From assembly GCF_022829295.1 (NCBI RefSeq), contig NZ_JAKSYH010000046.1, positions 1 through 64,000 on the forward strand: DNA of 64,000 nt. The letters run 5' to 3'. The notes under the pieces are model-generated. The model was not told where the DNA came from. It searched no databases and worked only from the letters and a program-made list of their open reading frames with translations. Shown one piece after another: positions 1 to 8,254 of the stretch; the stretch's first letter is position 1; each line of letters begins with the position of its first letter. The position numbers were made by a program, and so were the translations under genes. The DNA is from Methylobacterium sp. J-088 (GTDB lineage: Bacteria; Pseudomonadota; Alphaproteobacteria; Rhizobiales; Beijerinckiaceae).

Positions 1-105
1 GCGCGCGGCCTGGCCGAAGCGGCGGGCGCCGCCGGCGAATCCACCGACGTCGATGCCGAGATCGAGGCCGAGGTGGACGACGAGGTCGAGGGTCTGCCGA
101 CCTGA
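1..105 (+). CDS. C-terminal fragment of an unidentified protein
   Basis: An open frame runs in from the left edge and ends at a TGA. The 34 visible residues are rich in Ala, Gly, Glu and Asp and finish with an acidic tail ending GLPT. Codon choice is GC-rich at third positions, as expected for a real gene here. Nothing in the fragment identifies a family. An acidic low-complexity tail like this is common at the end of larger cytoplasmic proteins, so no function is proposed. Confidence 0.5.
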   Translation, partial: ARGLAEAAGAAGESTDVDAEIEAEVDDEVEGLPT

Positions 106-452
106 TCGGCGCTCGCTGGAGCGCAAGGTCCCACGCTTCGCGCGGCCGGATCACGTCCTGGTTTCGAAAGGTCGAGACCCAGCCCGTTTAAGGTGTCTGG
201 GCTAAGCGCAGGTATCCCAGCTAGGGCCCTTCTCAAGCATCAGTAGAGCACGCGTATTTCACCTGCCCCTTGCGGGGAGGGGTCAGGGGTGGGGGTGGTG
301 CAGAAGGCACCGCAGCGCTCGATCCTGAGCCACCGCCACCTCCAACTGCTCCCCGCAAGGGGGAGGAGAGCGCCTCCGGTCGGTATCCCACAGGGCCGAA
401 AACACCTAAAAAGGGCTGGTGCAAAACCCTTCGGGAAGCCGGTGGGAAGGCG
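106..452. other. Intergenic region with a large imperfect palindrome
   Basis: No convincing gene lies here; open frames on both strands are short and mutually overlapping. The stretch holds an inverted repeat with perfect 14-bp arms (CCCCTTGCGGGGAG at 266-279 and CTCCCCGCAAGGGG at 349-362). Partly complementary GGTGGGGGTGGTG-like and CACCGCCACC-like segments lie inside it, so the whole could fold as one long stem. It sits between two convergent gene ends, a usual place for dispersed palindromic repeats or a bidirectional terminator. Confidence 0.6.
266..362. repeat. Intergenic palindromic repeat element
   Basis: Perfect 14-bp outer arms flank about 69 bp of partly self-complementary sequence. 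A similar CCCCCTCCCCCGC...GGGGCGAGGGAGAG block occurs near 30813-30832, which suggests a dispersed family. No transposase or target duplication is visible. Confidence 0.55.
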
Positions 453-1673
453 TCAAGCGGCGCGGCGCCAGGCCGGGAACGGATCCGACAGGTCGCGGTA
501 GGGCGCGGGGTCGAACGGGCCGGCATCCGCTCCGGTCGCCACGAGGCAGGCATCCAGCGCGGCGGTGAGCGCGGCCTGATCCATGCCCGTTCCGATTAAG
601 ACCAATTCCTGGCGCCGGTCGCCCCAGACCTCGCTCCACACATCCTTCAGACGCTCCCGGAACTCGGGGACCTCGGGCCAGCGCTTGCGCGGCACCGCCG
701 ACCACCAGAATCCCATGGCGGAGACCCGCGCCACCGCGCCCGCCACGGAAAATTCGCCGACCCAGTCCGGCCGCGTCGCCAGCCAGAAATGGCCCTTGGC
801 CCGGATCAGGCCGGGCCAGGTGGCGTTCACGAAGGCGTTGAAGCGCTCCGGATCGAACGGCCGCCGGGCCCGGTAGACGAAGGAGGAGATGCCGTATTCC
901 TCCGTCTCGGGCACGCGTTCATCCGCGCCGTACAACTCCTTGAACCAGAGCGGGTGCTGCTGCGCCTTCTCCTCGTCGAACAGCCCGGTATCGAGGATCT
1001 CAGGCAACGGCGCGCGCCCATGGTCGGTCTCGACGATCCGGGCGTCGCCGTTCAGGCCACGCACCACGGAGCGGACCAGGGCGCGGTGCTCATCCGTGAC
1101 GTCCTGCGCCTTGTTGATCACCACCACGTCGGCGAACTCGATCTGCTCCACCAGCAGGTCCACGAGGGTGCGGGTATCCTCCGCGCCCGCGGTCTCGCCG
1201 CGCTCGCGCAGGAACTCGGCCGAGCCGTAATCCTTGAGCAGGTTCACGGCGTCGACCACCGTGACCATCGTGTCGAGCCGGGCGAGGTCCGAGAGGGAGC
1301 GGCCTTCTTCGTCGCGGAACGAGAAGGTGGAGGCGATCGGCAGCGGCTCGGCGATGCCGGTGCCCTCGATCAGCAGGTAGTCGAACCGGCCCGCTTCCGA
1401 CAGGCGGCGCACCTCCGCGAGCAGATCGTCGCGCAGGGTGCAGCAGATGCAGCCGTTGGTCATCTCGACGAGCGTCTCGTCGGTCCGCGACAGGTCGGCG
1501 CCGCCCGCGCGGACGAGGTCGGCGTCGATATTCACCTCGCTCATGTCGTTGACGATCACCGCCACCCGGCGGCCGTCTCGATTGTTGAGCACATGGTTGA
1601 GCAGCGTCGTCTTCCCGGCGCCGAGGAAGCCGGACAGGACGGTGACGGGAAGGCGGCGATCGGGCTGTGTCAT
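453..1673 (-). CDS. zigA: CobW/ZigA-type zinc metallochaperone GTPase
   Basis: A 406-residue COG0523 G3E-family GTPase. The Walker A loop GFLGAGKTT is at residues 15-23, the family metal motif GCICC at 74-78, and a NKxD-like VINKAQD near residue 187. The C-terminal CobW domain covers roughly residues 240-390. Members of this branch deliver zinc to client enzymes under zinc starvation. A Zur-like palindrome lies about 10 bp upstream of the ATG and overlaps a TATAAC -10-like element. The divergent neighbour is a ZnuD-like receptor with the same arrangement, which favours zinc over cobalt. The ZigA assignment rests on the motif, the length and this context; CobW proper or a nitrile-hydratase activator would be the alternatives. 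Confidence 0.85.
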   Translation of the reverse strand: MTQPDRRLPVTVLSGFLGAGKTTLLNHVLNNRDGRRVAVIVNDMSEVNIDADLVRAGGADLSRTDETLVEMTNGCICCTLRDDLLAEVRRLSEAGRFDYLLIEGTGIAEPLPIASTFSFRDEEGRSLSDLARLDTMVTVVDAVNLLKDYGSAEFLRERGETAGAEDTRTLVDLLVEQIEFADVVVINKAQDVTDEHRALVRSVVRGLNGDARIVETDHGRAPLPEILDTGLFDEEKAQQHPLWFKELYGADERVPETEEYGISSFVYRARRPFDPERFNAFVNATWPGLIRAKGHFWLATRPDWVGEFSVAGAVARVSAMGFWWSAVPRKRWPEVPEFRERLKDVWSEVWGDRRQELVLIGTGMDQAALTAALDACLVATGADAGPFDPAPYRDLSDPFPAWRRAA

Positions 1674-1682
1674 CGTGCTAGA

Positions 1683-1700
1683 GCAATGTTATAGCGTTTC
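1683..1700 (-). promoter_or_regulatory. Zur-like box at the zigA promoter
   Basis: On the minus strand the site reads GAAACGCTATAACATTGC. It closely matches the alphaproteobacterial Zur pattern GNAATGTTATAACNTTNC read in either direction. It resembles the site in front of the divergent receptor gene. The internal TATAAC could be the -10, so Zur binding would block RNA polymerase. A weaker match, GCAATGATGTAACGTTC, lies at 1752-1768. Confidence 0.6.
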
Positions 1701-1829
1701 AAAGTCAAGGCCGATGGGAGCGGTCGCGCGCGACCAAGGCGCAGCCATGTTGCAATGATGTAACGTTCGGGGAGCGTCGCGATCGGGCTGGCGATACGCC
1801 CTTGCGCCAGCGGCGCATCCGGCAACAAT

Positions 1830-1847
1830 GAAACATTATAACACTCC
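1830..1847 (+). promoter_or_regulatory. Zur-like box at the ZnuD-like receptor promoter
   Basis: GAAACATTATAACACTCC ends 10 bp before the ATG. It aligns with the minus-strand site in front of zigA over most positions, including the shared ATAACA core. Repressor binding here would cover the putative TATAAC -10. Confidence 0.6.
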
Positions 1848-1857
1848 GTGAGTCTCG

Positions 1858-4002
1858 ATGTCTCCTTCGCGTCGCTCCCGCCTTCTCGCCAGCACGATCC
1901 TGCCGTCGACCTTCTGCACGGTTCTGCTGACTGCCTCTTCGGCGCAGGCGCAGCAGGCCGTCGCCCTGGATGAGATCAGCGTCACCAGCCCGAGCCCGAT
2001 TCAGCCGACGCGGGCGGCGGTCGCGGCCGATGCCGCGGTTCCGGTCGGCGTGCTCCCGGTGGCGACCAACACGTTCTCACCGGTCACCGTGATCACGCAG
2101 GACCAGATCGCCCGCGACCAGCCCCGGACGCTGGGCGACGCCCTATTCGACCGGCCCGGCATCTCCGGCACGAGCTACGCGCCGGGCGCGGCGTCCCGGC
2201 CGATCATCCGCGGTCTCGACAATGCCCGTGTGCGGATTCAGGAGAACGGCATCGTCAACGGCGGCGTGTCGGATCTCGGCGAGGACCACGCGGTGCCGGT
2301 GAACCCGCTGGTCGCCGACCGGATCGAGGTGATCCGCGGACCCGCGACCCTGCGCTACGGTTCCGGCGCCATCGGCGGTGTGGTTTCGGCCGACAACAAT
2401 CGGGTGCCGACCTTCATTCCGACCAACGGCATCCAGGGTCAGGTGACCAGCGGCTTTTCCAGCGTGGACAACGGTCGCCTCGGGGCGGCCACGGTGGATG
2501 CGGGCGGCGACGGCATCGCGGTCCACGCCGACGGGTTCAAGACCGGCAACGACAGCTACGCGATCCCCGGCGGGATCCAGCGCAACTCTTACAACGAATC
2601 ACAGGGCGGCGCGGTCGGCATCTCGGCGATCGGCGACCGCGGCTTCGTGGGCATCTCGTTCAGCCATTACGACGCGGTCTACGCGATTCCCGGCGGGGTG
2701 GCCGAGCAGGACCGCACCCGTCTGACGCCCAATCAGGACCGGGTCCTGTCCCGGGGCGAGTACCGTCCGCTCGACGGCCCGTTCGAGGTGATCCGCTACT
2801 GGGCGGGCTACTCGGTCTACCGCCACAACGAGGTCGGGATCGGCGAGGACGGAATCGAGGGCGTCCAGGCGATCTTCAAGAATCGCGAGGCCGAGGGGCG
2901 CCTGGAACTGCAGCACGTCCCGGTCTTCACGGAACTCGGAAAACTCACCGGCGCGCTGGGCTTCCAGTCGGACCGGCGGGTGATCAACACCCAGCTCGAA
3001 TCGTTCCTGCCCAAGACCGAGTCCCGCGCCAACGCGGTCTACCTGTTCGAGGAGCTGGAATTGCGCCCGGGCACGCGGCTGCAGGCGGCCGGGCGCTACG
3101 AGGTCGACCGGCTGTCGAGCACCGCCGCCCAGTTCCCTGCCGATTACTTGCCGGTGGATGGGCAGGAGCCGTTCCAGTACGCCCGGACCCGGCGCTTCGC
3201 CCCCAAGAGCGCCAGCATCGGCGCCCTGCAGGACCTGCCCTACGGTTTCGTGGCGAGCCTGACCGGCTCCTATGTCGAGCGCGGGCCGACGGGCTACGAG
3301 CTGTTCTCGCAGGGGCCGCACGACGCCACCGCGACCTTCGAGATCGGCAATCCGGACCTCAAGAAGGAGCGCGCCCGCACGGTGGAGGCCAGCATCCGCC
3401 GGGCCGAGGGGCCGTTCCGTCTCGACGCCACCGGCTACTTCACGCGCTATACGGGCTTCATCTACCGCAACTACACCGGGCTCAGCTGCGACGACGATTT
3501 CGCCTCCTGCGGCACCGGCACGGAAAACCGGCAGATCGTCTATCAGCAGCAGAACGCCACCTTCTACGGCGCCGAGATCATCGGTCAGTACGACCTCGTG
3601 CCGGTGGGCAACGGTTTTGCGGGTATCGAAGGGCAGTTCGACTTCGTCCGCGCCAAGTTCGACGACGGCACCAACGTGCCGCGGATCCCGCCCTACCGGC
3701 TCGGCGGCGGCGTCTATCTGCGGGCCGATGGCTGGTTCGCCCGGGTGAACCTGCTCCACGCCTTCAGCCACGACGCGACCGCCGTGTTCGAGACGCCGAC
3801 CCCCGGCTACGACGATCTGCGCGCCGAGCTGAGCTACACCAAGGCCGTCGATCCGGCGGTCTATGGGGCGAGCGCGATCACCCTCGGAGTGCAGGGCCGG
3901 AACCTGCTGAACGACGACATCCGCAACTCCACCTCGTTCAAGAAAGACGAGATCCTGCTGCCGGGGCGGAACGTGCGGGTGTTTTTGACGGCGCGGTTCT
4001 GA
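1858..4002 (+). CDS. ZnuD-like TonB-dependent outer-membrane receptor
   Basis: A 714-residue TonB-dependent receptor. The signal peptide is about residues 1-31 (cleavage after AQA), a TonB-box-like DEISVTS follows near residue 39, the plug spans roughly 70-190, and the barrel ends in Phe. The plug carries the string RPIIRGLDNARVRIQENGI followed by VSDLGEDHAVPVNPL and VEVIRGPATLRYGS-type sequence, which is diagnostic of the ZnuD zinc receptor group. The His-rich extracellular loop of neisserial ZnuD is not obvious here. The Zur-like box upstream and the divergent zigA support zinc, possibly bound to a carrier, as cargo. Substrate specificity is inference. Confidence 0.82.
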   Translation: MSPSRRSRLLASTILPSTFCTVLLTASSAQAQQAVALDEISVTSPSPIQPTRAAVAADAAVPVGVLPVATNTFSPVTVITQDQIARDQPRTLGDALFDRPGISGTSYAPGAASRPIIRGLDNARVRIQENGIVNGGVSDLGEDHAVPVNPLVADRIEVIRGPATLRYGSGAIGGVVSADNNRVPTFIPTNGIQGQVTSGFSSVDNGRLGAATVDAGGDGIAVHADGFKTGNDSYAIPGGIQRNSYNESQGGAVGISAIGDRGFVGISFSHYDAVYAIPGGVAEQDRTRLTPNQDRVLSRGEYRPLDGPFEVIRYWAGYSVYRHNEVGIGEDGIEGVQAIFKNREAEGRLELQHVPVFTELGKLTGALGFQSDRRVINTQLESFLPKTESRANAVYLFEELELRPGTRLQAAGRYEVDRLSSTAAQFPADYLPVDGQEPFQYARTRRFAPKSASIGALQDLPYGFVASLTGSYVERGPTGYELFSQGPHDATATFEIGNPDLKKERARTVEASIRRAEGPFRLDATGYFTRYTGFIYRNYTGLSCDDDFASCGTGTENRQIVYQQQNATFYGAEIIGQYDLVPVGNGFAGIEGQFDFVRAKFDDGTNVPRIPPYRLGGGVYLRADGWFARVNLLHAFSHDATAVFETPTPGYDDLRAELSYTKAVDPAVYGASAITLGVQGRNLLNDDIRNSTSFKKDEILLPGRNVRVFLTARF

Positions 4003-4113
4003 CGGGCCTGCACCAGCCCGGCCGCGCGGCTGCTCGACAGGGGTGATCTGGCGCCCCTGTGCCGTCCCGCGATCAGGTCGGCGCAGCGGACGTCGCGGGA
4101 GGACTGGTTCGGC

Positions 4114-4602
4114 TCAACCCGCGGCGTCCGCAAGAACGGTCCGGAGCCGGTCGTCGAGCTCCCGGGCGACGCTGTCGACCTCGTGGTTCCCGAACTGCCC
4201 GAAGGTGGTAGCCGGGCGGTCGTACTCGAACGCGACGCCCCCTTCGGCATCCTCGCGCAGGAGCACCCGGATCGGCGCGTAGAGGGCGGCCGAGAGGACG
4301 TGCCGGGTCATCCGCGCAGCCGTCAGCGGATTGCCGATGTCGTACTGGATGGCCTTGCGGATCAGGCCGGCGGTGAGGAGCAGGCCGCCATGGTCCCGGG
4401 CCCCGAAGATCGACAAGGGCGCCTGCCGTTCAAGGAGATCGCGTGCCGCGTCCACCTTCCCGTCCTGCAGGAGCTTGGCGTAGGCGTGGTCGAGGGGCGG
4501 CACCGACGCCTCCAGGGCGGCCCGCACTGCCTCGTAGGATTTGGGCGAGCGGAGCGTTACGTGATCGATCGCGATCTGTGTCGAGGTGGTCTGCTCGCTC
4601 AT
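4114..4602 (-). CDS. DUF302 domain protein
   Basis: A 162-residue protein when started at the ATG giving MSEQTTSTQIAIDH; an in-frame GTG/TTG extension of 14 residues upstream looks like non-coding sequence. The C-terminal half has the DUF302 pattern: Arg-Val-Leu-Leu-Arg-Glu, a Phe-Glu-Tyr-Asp-Arg-Pro segment and a closing Leu-Asp-Asp-Arg-Leu helix. DUF302 proteins are small, often involved in envelope or stress functions, with no agreed reaction. The gene lies downstream of, and codirectional with, the alpha/beta hydrolase gene, so the two may be co-transcribed. Confidence 0.75.
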   Translation of the reverse strand: MSEQTTSTQIAIDHVTLRSPKSYEAVRAALEASVPPLDHAYAKLLQDGKVDAARDLLERQAPLSIFGARDHGGLLLTAGLIRKAIQYDIGNPLTAARMTRHVLSAALYAPIRVLLREDAEGGVAFEYDRPATTFGQFGNHEVDSVARELDDRLRTVLADAAG

Positions 4603-4688
4603 GGGGTCGGCTCCTGGGTTGGGTTTGACGGGGACGCAGGTCACGGCCGGTCGTCGCGTGTCCGGGTGCGGCCGACGACGGCACGTCG

Positions 4689-5606
4689 TCAGCGGATCGC
4701 CGTGGCCTTCGCCGCCGCCGTCGCCGCCAGGATGATGTCGGCCCAGGTCTGGGAGCGTTCCAGGGCGCTGAAGTGTCCCGTCCGCTCCAGGGTGATGACG
4801 TCCGGCGCGGGAACGGCGGCCTCGACGCCGGCACGGTCGCGGAGCGTCGACCAGTCCTTGTCCCCCCAGACGAGCGTGACCGGCGCGGTGATCGCGCGAT
4901 AGCGGGCGCGGGCGGCGACGAAGCTCGGGAGGGCCCTGAGCAGCGTCCGCGCGGCCTTGCTGTAGCCGGCGCGACCGCCGACCCGTGCGTATTCGTCCAG
5001 CAGGTCGGAGGGCAGGCTGCGCGGATCATGGAAGCCGCCGTTCATGATGCCGCCGGTGATGGCCCGGTTCTCCAGCGCTGCGAAGACCGGGCCGACGACC
5101 GGCGCCCGCACGCTCTTGATGATGATCGAAGCCAGTAGGTTCGACCGCTCCAGCCCCGGCAGGTAGTCGTAGGTGTTGAAGGCGAAGACCCGCTCGACCG
5201 CATCACCGACCTCCGCGGCGAGCGACAGCGACAGCGTCGCTCCGATGGACTCGCCCGCCAGGATCGGACGCTCGATGCCGAGGGTGGCGATGAAATCCTT
5301 GAGGGCTGCCCGGAGCGTGGGCTCGTCCTTCGGAGCGTCGGGCTTCAAGTCCGACCAGCCGAAGCCCGGTAGATCGAGGGCGTAGACCGTGAAATGCGGC
5401 GACAGCAGCGGGATCACGCGCTGGAACAGGTCGAGTTGGGTGCGCACCGTGTGGGTCAGGACGAGGTTCGGGCCCCGGCCCACCCGGACGTATCGGATGC
5501 GGGTCCCATCGCGCAGGGTCGCGACGGCGATCTCACCGCATTTGAGCCAACGGCGGGCGTAATTCTGAGCTTCGAGGCCGAGGGCAGTGGCGACGTGCGC
5601 GGTCAT
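4689..5606 (-). CDS. Alpha/beta-hydrolase fold protein
   Basis: A 305-residue serine hydrolase. The nucleophile elbow is GESIG (Ser about residue 123), an acid sits in the WGDKDW segment, and the catalytic His is in the GHFSALE stretch near the C-terminus. The start chosen is the ATG giving MTAHVATALGLEAQ; the longer frame upstream has no family similarity and would overlap the divergent promoter. It stands back-to-back with a GlxA-type regulator gene, which probably controls it. Substrate cannot be told from sequence; haloalkane dehalogenase, epoxide hydrolase or esterase are all compatible with the fold. Confidence 0.8.
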   Translation of the reverse strand: MTAHVATALGLEAQNYARRWLKCGEIAVATLRDGTRIRYVRVGRGPNLVLTHTVRTQLDLFQRVIPLLSPHFTVYALDLPGFGWSDLKPDAPKDEPTLRAALKDFIATLGIERPILAGESIGATLSLSLAAEVGDAVERVFAFNTYDYLPGLERSNLLASIIIKSVRAPVVGPVFAALENRAITGGIMNGGFHDPRSLPSDLLDEYARVGGRAGYSKAARTLLRALPSFVAARARYRAITAPVTLVWGDKDWSTLRDRAGVEAAVPAPDVITLERTGHFSALERSQTWADIILAATAAAKATAIR

Positions 5607-5682
5607 GGCAGTCCGGATCCTTCGGCGGGTCTGCGCGGGGTGATGCCCACGCGTGCTGCGATCAAAACTAGACGTCCGCCGG

Positions 5683-5695
5683 CATATCCCATATG
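5683..5695. promoter_or_regulatory. Short palindrome in the divergent hydrolase/regulator promoter region
   Basis: CATAT-CCC-ATATG is a perfect 5-bp inverted repeat in the 131-bp gap between the hydrolase and the AraC-family regulator. It could be an operator for the adjacent regulator. Position is the only support. Confidence 0.3.
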
Positions 5696-5737
5696 TCGAA
5701 GATCCACCTTTTTCGGACATTCGGCTGAGGGGTTTCC

Positions 5738-6724
5738 ATGCCGTCCATCGGCGTTGTGGTGTTCTCCGGCTTCCAGGTCATGAACCTGGCCCCCCTATCG
5801 ACGTTCGAGTTCGCCAACCTGGAACTCGGTCGCGATTTCTACGACGTGACGTTCCTGTCCGAGGGGGGCGGGCCGGTTCGGACCTCCATGGGGATGGTCA
5901 TCGAGACCGAGCCCTTCGCAGGCCGGCACTTCGACACGGTCCTCGTCGTGGGCGCGATCAAGGTCGACCCGGCGGCCCCCGGCCTGATCGCGCGGTTGCG
6001 CGAGACGGCCTCCACCGCGCGCCGGGTTGCCGCGACCTGTACGGGCGCGTTCCTCCTCGCCGAAGCGGGCCTGCTCGACGGCCGGAAGGCAGCGACCCAT
6101 TGGGCCCATGCCCGCGACCTGCAACGGCTCTACCCGTCGATCAGGGTCGATGACGACCGCATCTTCGTCTCGGATGGCAACGTCTGGACCTCGGCCGGCA
6201 TGACGGCGGGGATCGACCTCACGCTGGCCTTGGTCGAGGACGACCTCGGGCCCGAGATCTCGAAGGGGATCGCCCGAAAGCTCGTCGTCTATCACCGCAG
6301 GACAGGCGGCCAATCGCAGTTCTCCGCCCTGCTGGAGCTCCAGCCACGGTCCGATCGGGTCCAGAAGGTCCTGGCCTACGCGCGGAGCAACCTCGGGAAT
6401 GCGCTCTCGGTCGAGGAGCTGGCGGAGGCGGCCCATCTGAGTCCGCGCCAGTTCAGCCGCATCTTCCGGGAGGAAACCGGCCAATCACCCGCGAAGGCCG
6501 TCGAGAACCTTCGGCTGGAGGCCGCCCGGACGATGCTGGAGGACGGTCGGCATTCGCTGGACACGGTGGCCCAGGAGACGGGCTTTGCCGACCGGGAACG
6601 GATGCGGCGGGCCTTCCTGCGGGCGTTCGGCCAGCCGCCCCAGGTCATCAGACGCCAAGCCCGCCATCTCGCACCACCGCGAGCACTCTCCGCCGAAGTG
6701 GTGGCCACCGGTTCGGCGCACTAG
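5738..6724 (+). CDS. GlxA-family AraC-type transcriptional regulator
   Basis: A 328-residue regulator with two domains. Residues 1-190 form a DJ-1/PfpI-like sensor domain, with the ATCTGAFLLAEAGLL elbow near residue 100 and a following THWAHA segment. Residues 215-315 form an AraC double helix-turn-helix (LSVEELAEAAHLSPRQFSRIF and the second DTVAQETGF helix pair). Proteins of this layout usually activate a neighbouring catabolic or detoxification gene in response to a small amine- or carbonyl-containing ligand. The divergent hydrolase and DUF302 genes are the likely targets. Confidence 0.85.
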   Translation: MPSIGVVVFSGFQVMNLAPLSTFEFANLELGRDFYDVTFLSEGGGPVRTSMGMVIETEPFAGRHFDTVLVVGAIKVDPAAPGLIARLRETASTARRVAATCTGAFLLAEAGLLDGRKAATHWAHARDLQRLYPSIRVDDDRIFVSDGNVWTSAGMTAGIDLTLALVEDDLGPEISKGIARKLVVYHRRTGGQSQFSALLELQPRSDRVQKVLAYARSNLGNALSVEELAEAAHLSPRQFSRIFREETGQSPAKAVENLRLEAARTMLEDGRHSLDTVAQETGFADRERMRRAFLRAFGQPPQVIRRQARHLAPPRALSAEVVATGSAH

Positions 6725-6793
6725 AGGGCGTCACGACACGGGCTGAGAGCCGTGCTTCATCGCAACCGCCCCGCGAAGCGTGTGGGATCATCC

Positions 6794-8254
6794 TCACGCC
6801 GAGCGGATCCGGCGCAGCCTGCGCCAGCCCGCCACGATCCCCGTCACCGCGATCCCCGCTGCCAGCAAGTTCAGTACCCACTGGGCCACGTCGTGCAGGG
6901 GCCGATTGCCGGTGAGCCCCGGCAGGTCGAGCCGGTGCGCGGCGTCGAACATCCAGCGGTTGATCCGGCCCGAGCGGTCCAGGCGCTGGAGGATCGTGCC
7001 GTCCCGGGGATCGACGTGGAGCCATGTGGCGGCTGGATCGCCGAAGCGCAGGCGCAACACCGGAAGCGGCCGCGGATCGGTCCCGTGGGGATACCAGTAG
7101 GCGTCGTAGGCCGTCAGCGGGCGGATCGACCGGAGGGGGCCGTCCGCAAAACCGCCCGACGCGGCCGCCGCGATGGTGCGCGCGTCCAGCGTGGCCGCGC
7201 CGTCCGCCCCGACCGTTCGGGGGCCGTCCGGCGCCTCGGCGACGATCCACCAGCGTCCGCCGATCGCGGCGAAGCGCAGGGCGCGGGTATTTGACACGGC
7301 GAAATCCCGCAGGCGTTGCGGGGCGAGCGCGAGGGCCGGCAAGGATCCGGCATAGGCGGTTCGCAAAGCAGCGGGCGGGCTGGTCGACGCGAACCAGCGG
7401 TTCGGGTTCATGGAAATCCAGCCGCTGACGATGAACACGCTCAGCCCGAAACCGCCGGCGAGGCCGAGCAGATGATGCCAGCGCGCGAGCCCGCGATAGG
7501 GGGTCACGGCCCCGCCCGCGTAGCGGCGCCGGAGGCGCAGGCGCCAGATCCCGATCGCGCCTCCGCTCAGCGCGCCGAGGGCCGCGAAGCCGGAGAGCCA
7601 CAGCAGCACCGTCCGCCACAGCTCCGCGCGGGCGCGCAAAGGTGTGAGGTAGATCCAGTGCGTCACCGCGCCGACCCAGTTCCAGCCCCGTTCGAACCGG
7701 GTCGTGTCGAGGGCGACTGCGCCGGTCCTTTGCGAGAGGTAGAGTTCGGTCCCCGCCGGGTCGCCGAGGGCGACTTTCAGGAAGGGGCGGAGCGGATCGT
7801 ACCGCGTCGTGACCGTCCATTGGTCGCGATCGATCGGCTCGACCCGCGCATCCGGAGCCCCGTCGGCCGCGAGATGCCGCGCGTCTGCGGGCGTCAGCGG
7901 GCCGAGCCGCACGCCGGTCCGCGCCGAGACCGTTGCGCGGGCGCCATCCTGACCGGCGATCCGGTAGACCGGCTCGGCGCCCTGCATCTCCAGGGCGAAG
8001 GCGACGGGTACGCCGCCGAGGCCACCGGCGCCGAGCGCGTCGTCCGGTGAGACCGTGACTCGATCCCAGGCGATCGGCACGAGCCGCCCCAGACGCTCGG
8101 CCTCGGTGAGCGTCGGGAACGGCACGTAGAGCATCACCAGCCCGGAGCCGATCCACAGGGCGAAGAACAGCCCGGCGGCGATCCCGGCCCAGCGGTGGAA
8201 CAGCAGCAGCCAGCGGCGGCCCGCCTTGCCGAGCGGCCGCGACAGCCTCACCAC
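6794..8254 (-). CDS. PepSY-associated transmembrane protein
   Basis: About 486 residues when started at the GTG that overlaps the stop of the upstream receptor gene (GTGGTGA overlap). Translation then gives VVRLSRPLGKAGRRWLLLFHRW, the typical N-terminus of this family, followed by the first membrane helix. Further helices lie near residues 190-215, 260-285 and 450-475, and PepSY repeats fill the periplasmic loops. Such proteins are often paired with TonB receptors and are thought to reduce or release metal from imported chelates. The overlapping start argues for translational coupling to the receptor. Metal and electron donor are unknown. Confidence 0.8.
   Translation of the reverse strand: MVRLSRPLGKAGRRWLLLFHRWAGIAAGLFFALWIGSGLVMLYVPFPTLTEAERLGRLVPIAWDRVTVSPDDALGAGGLGGVPVAFALEMQGAEPVYRIAGQDGARATVSARTGVRLGPLTPADARHLAADGAPDARVEPIDRDQWTVTTRYDPLRPFLKVALGDPAGTELYLSQRTGAVALDTTRFERGWNWVGAVTHWIYLTPLRARAELWRTVLLWLSGFAALGALSGGAIGIWRLRLRRRYAGGAVTPYRGLARWHHLLGLAGGFGLSVFIVSGWISMNPNRWFASTSPPAALRTAYAGSLPALALAPQRLRDFAVSNTRALRFAAIGGRWWIVAEAPDGPRTVGADGAATLDARTIAAAASGGFADGPLRSIRPLTAYDAYWYPHGTDPRPLPVLRLRFGDPAATWLHVDPRDGTILQRLDRSGRINRWMFDAAHRLDLPGLTGNRPLHDVAQWVLNLLAAGIAVTGIVAGWRRLRRIRSA

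Noticed and set aside
106..240. Possible tRNA or small RNA after the first partial gene
   Set aside because: I could not fold a cloverleaf or find a T-loop; short hairpins alone are not enough.
2599..3771. A 390-residue minus-strand frame inside the ZnuD-like receptor gene
   Set aside because: Its composition is typical of an antisense shadow and the plus-strand receptor is unambiguous.
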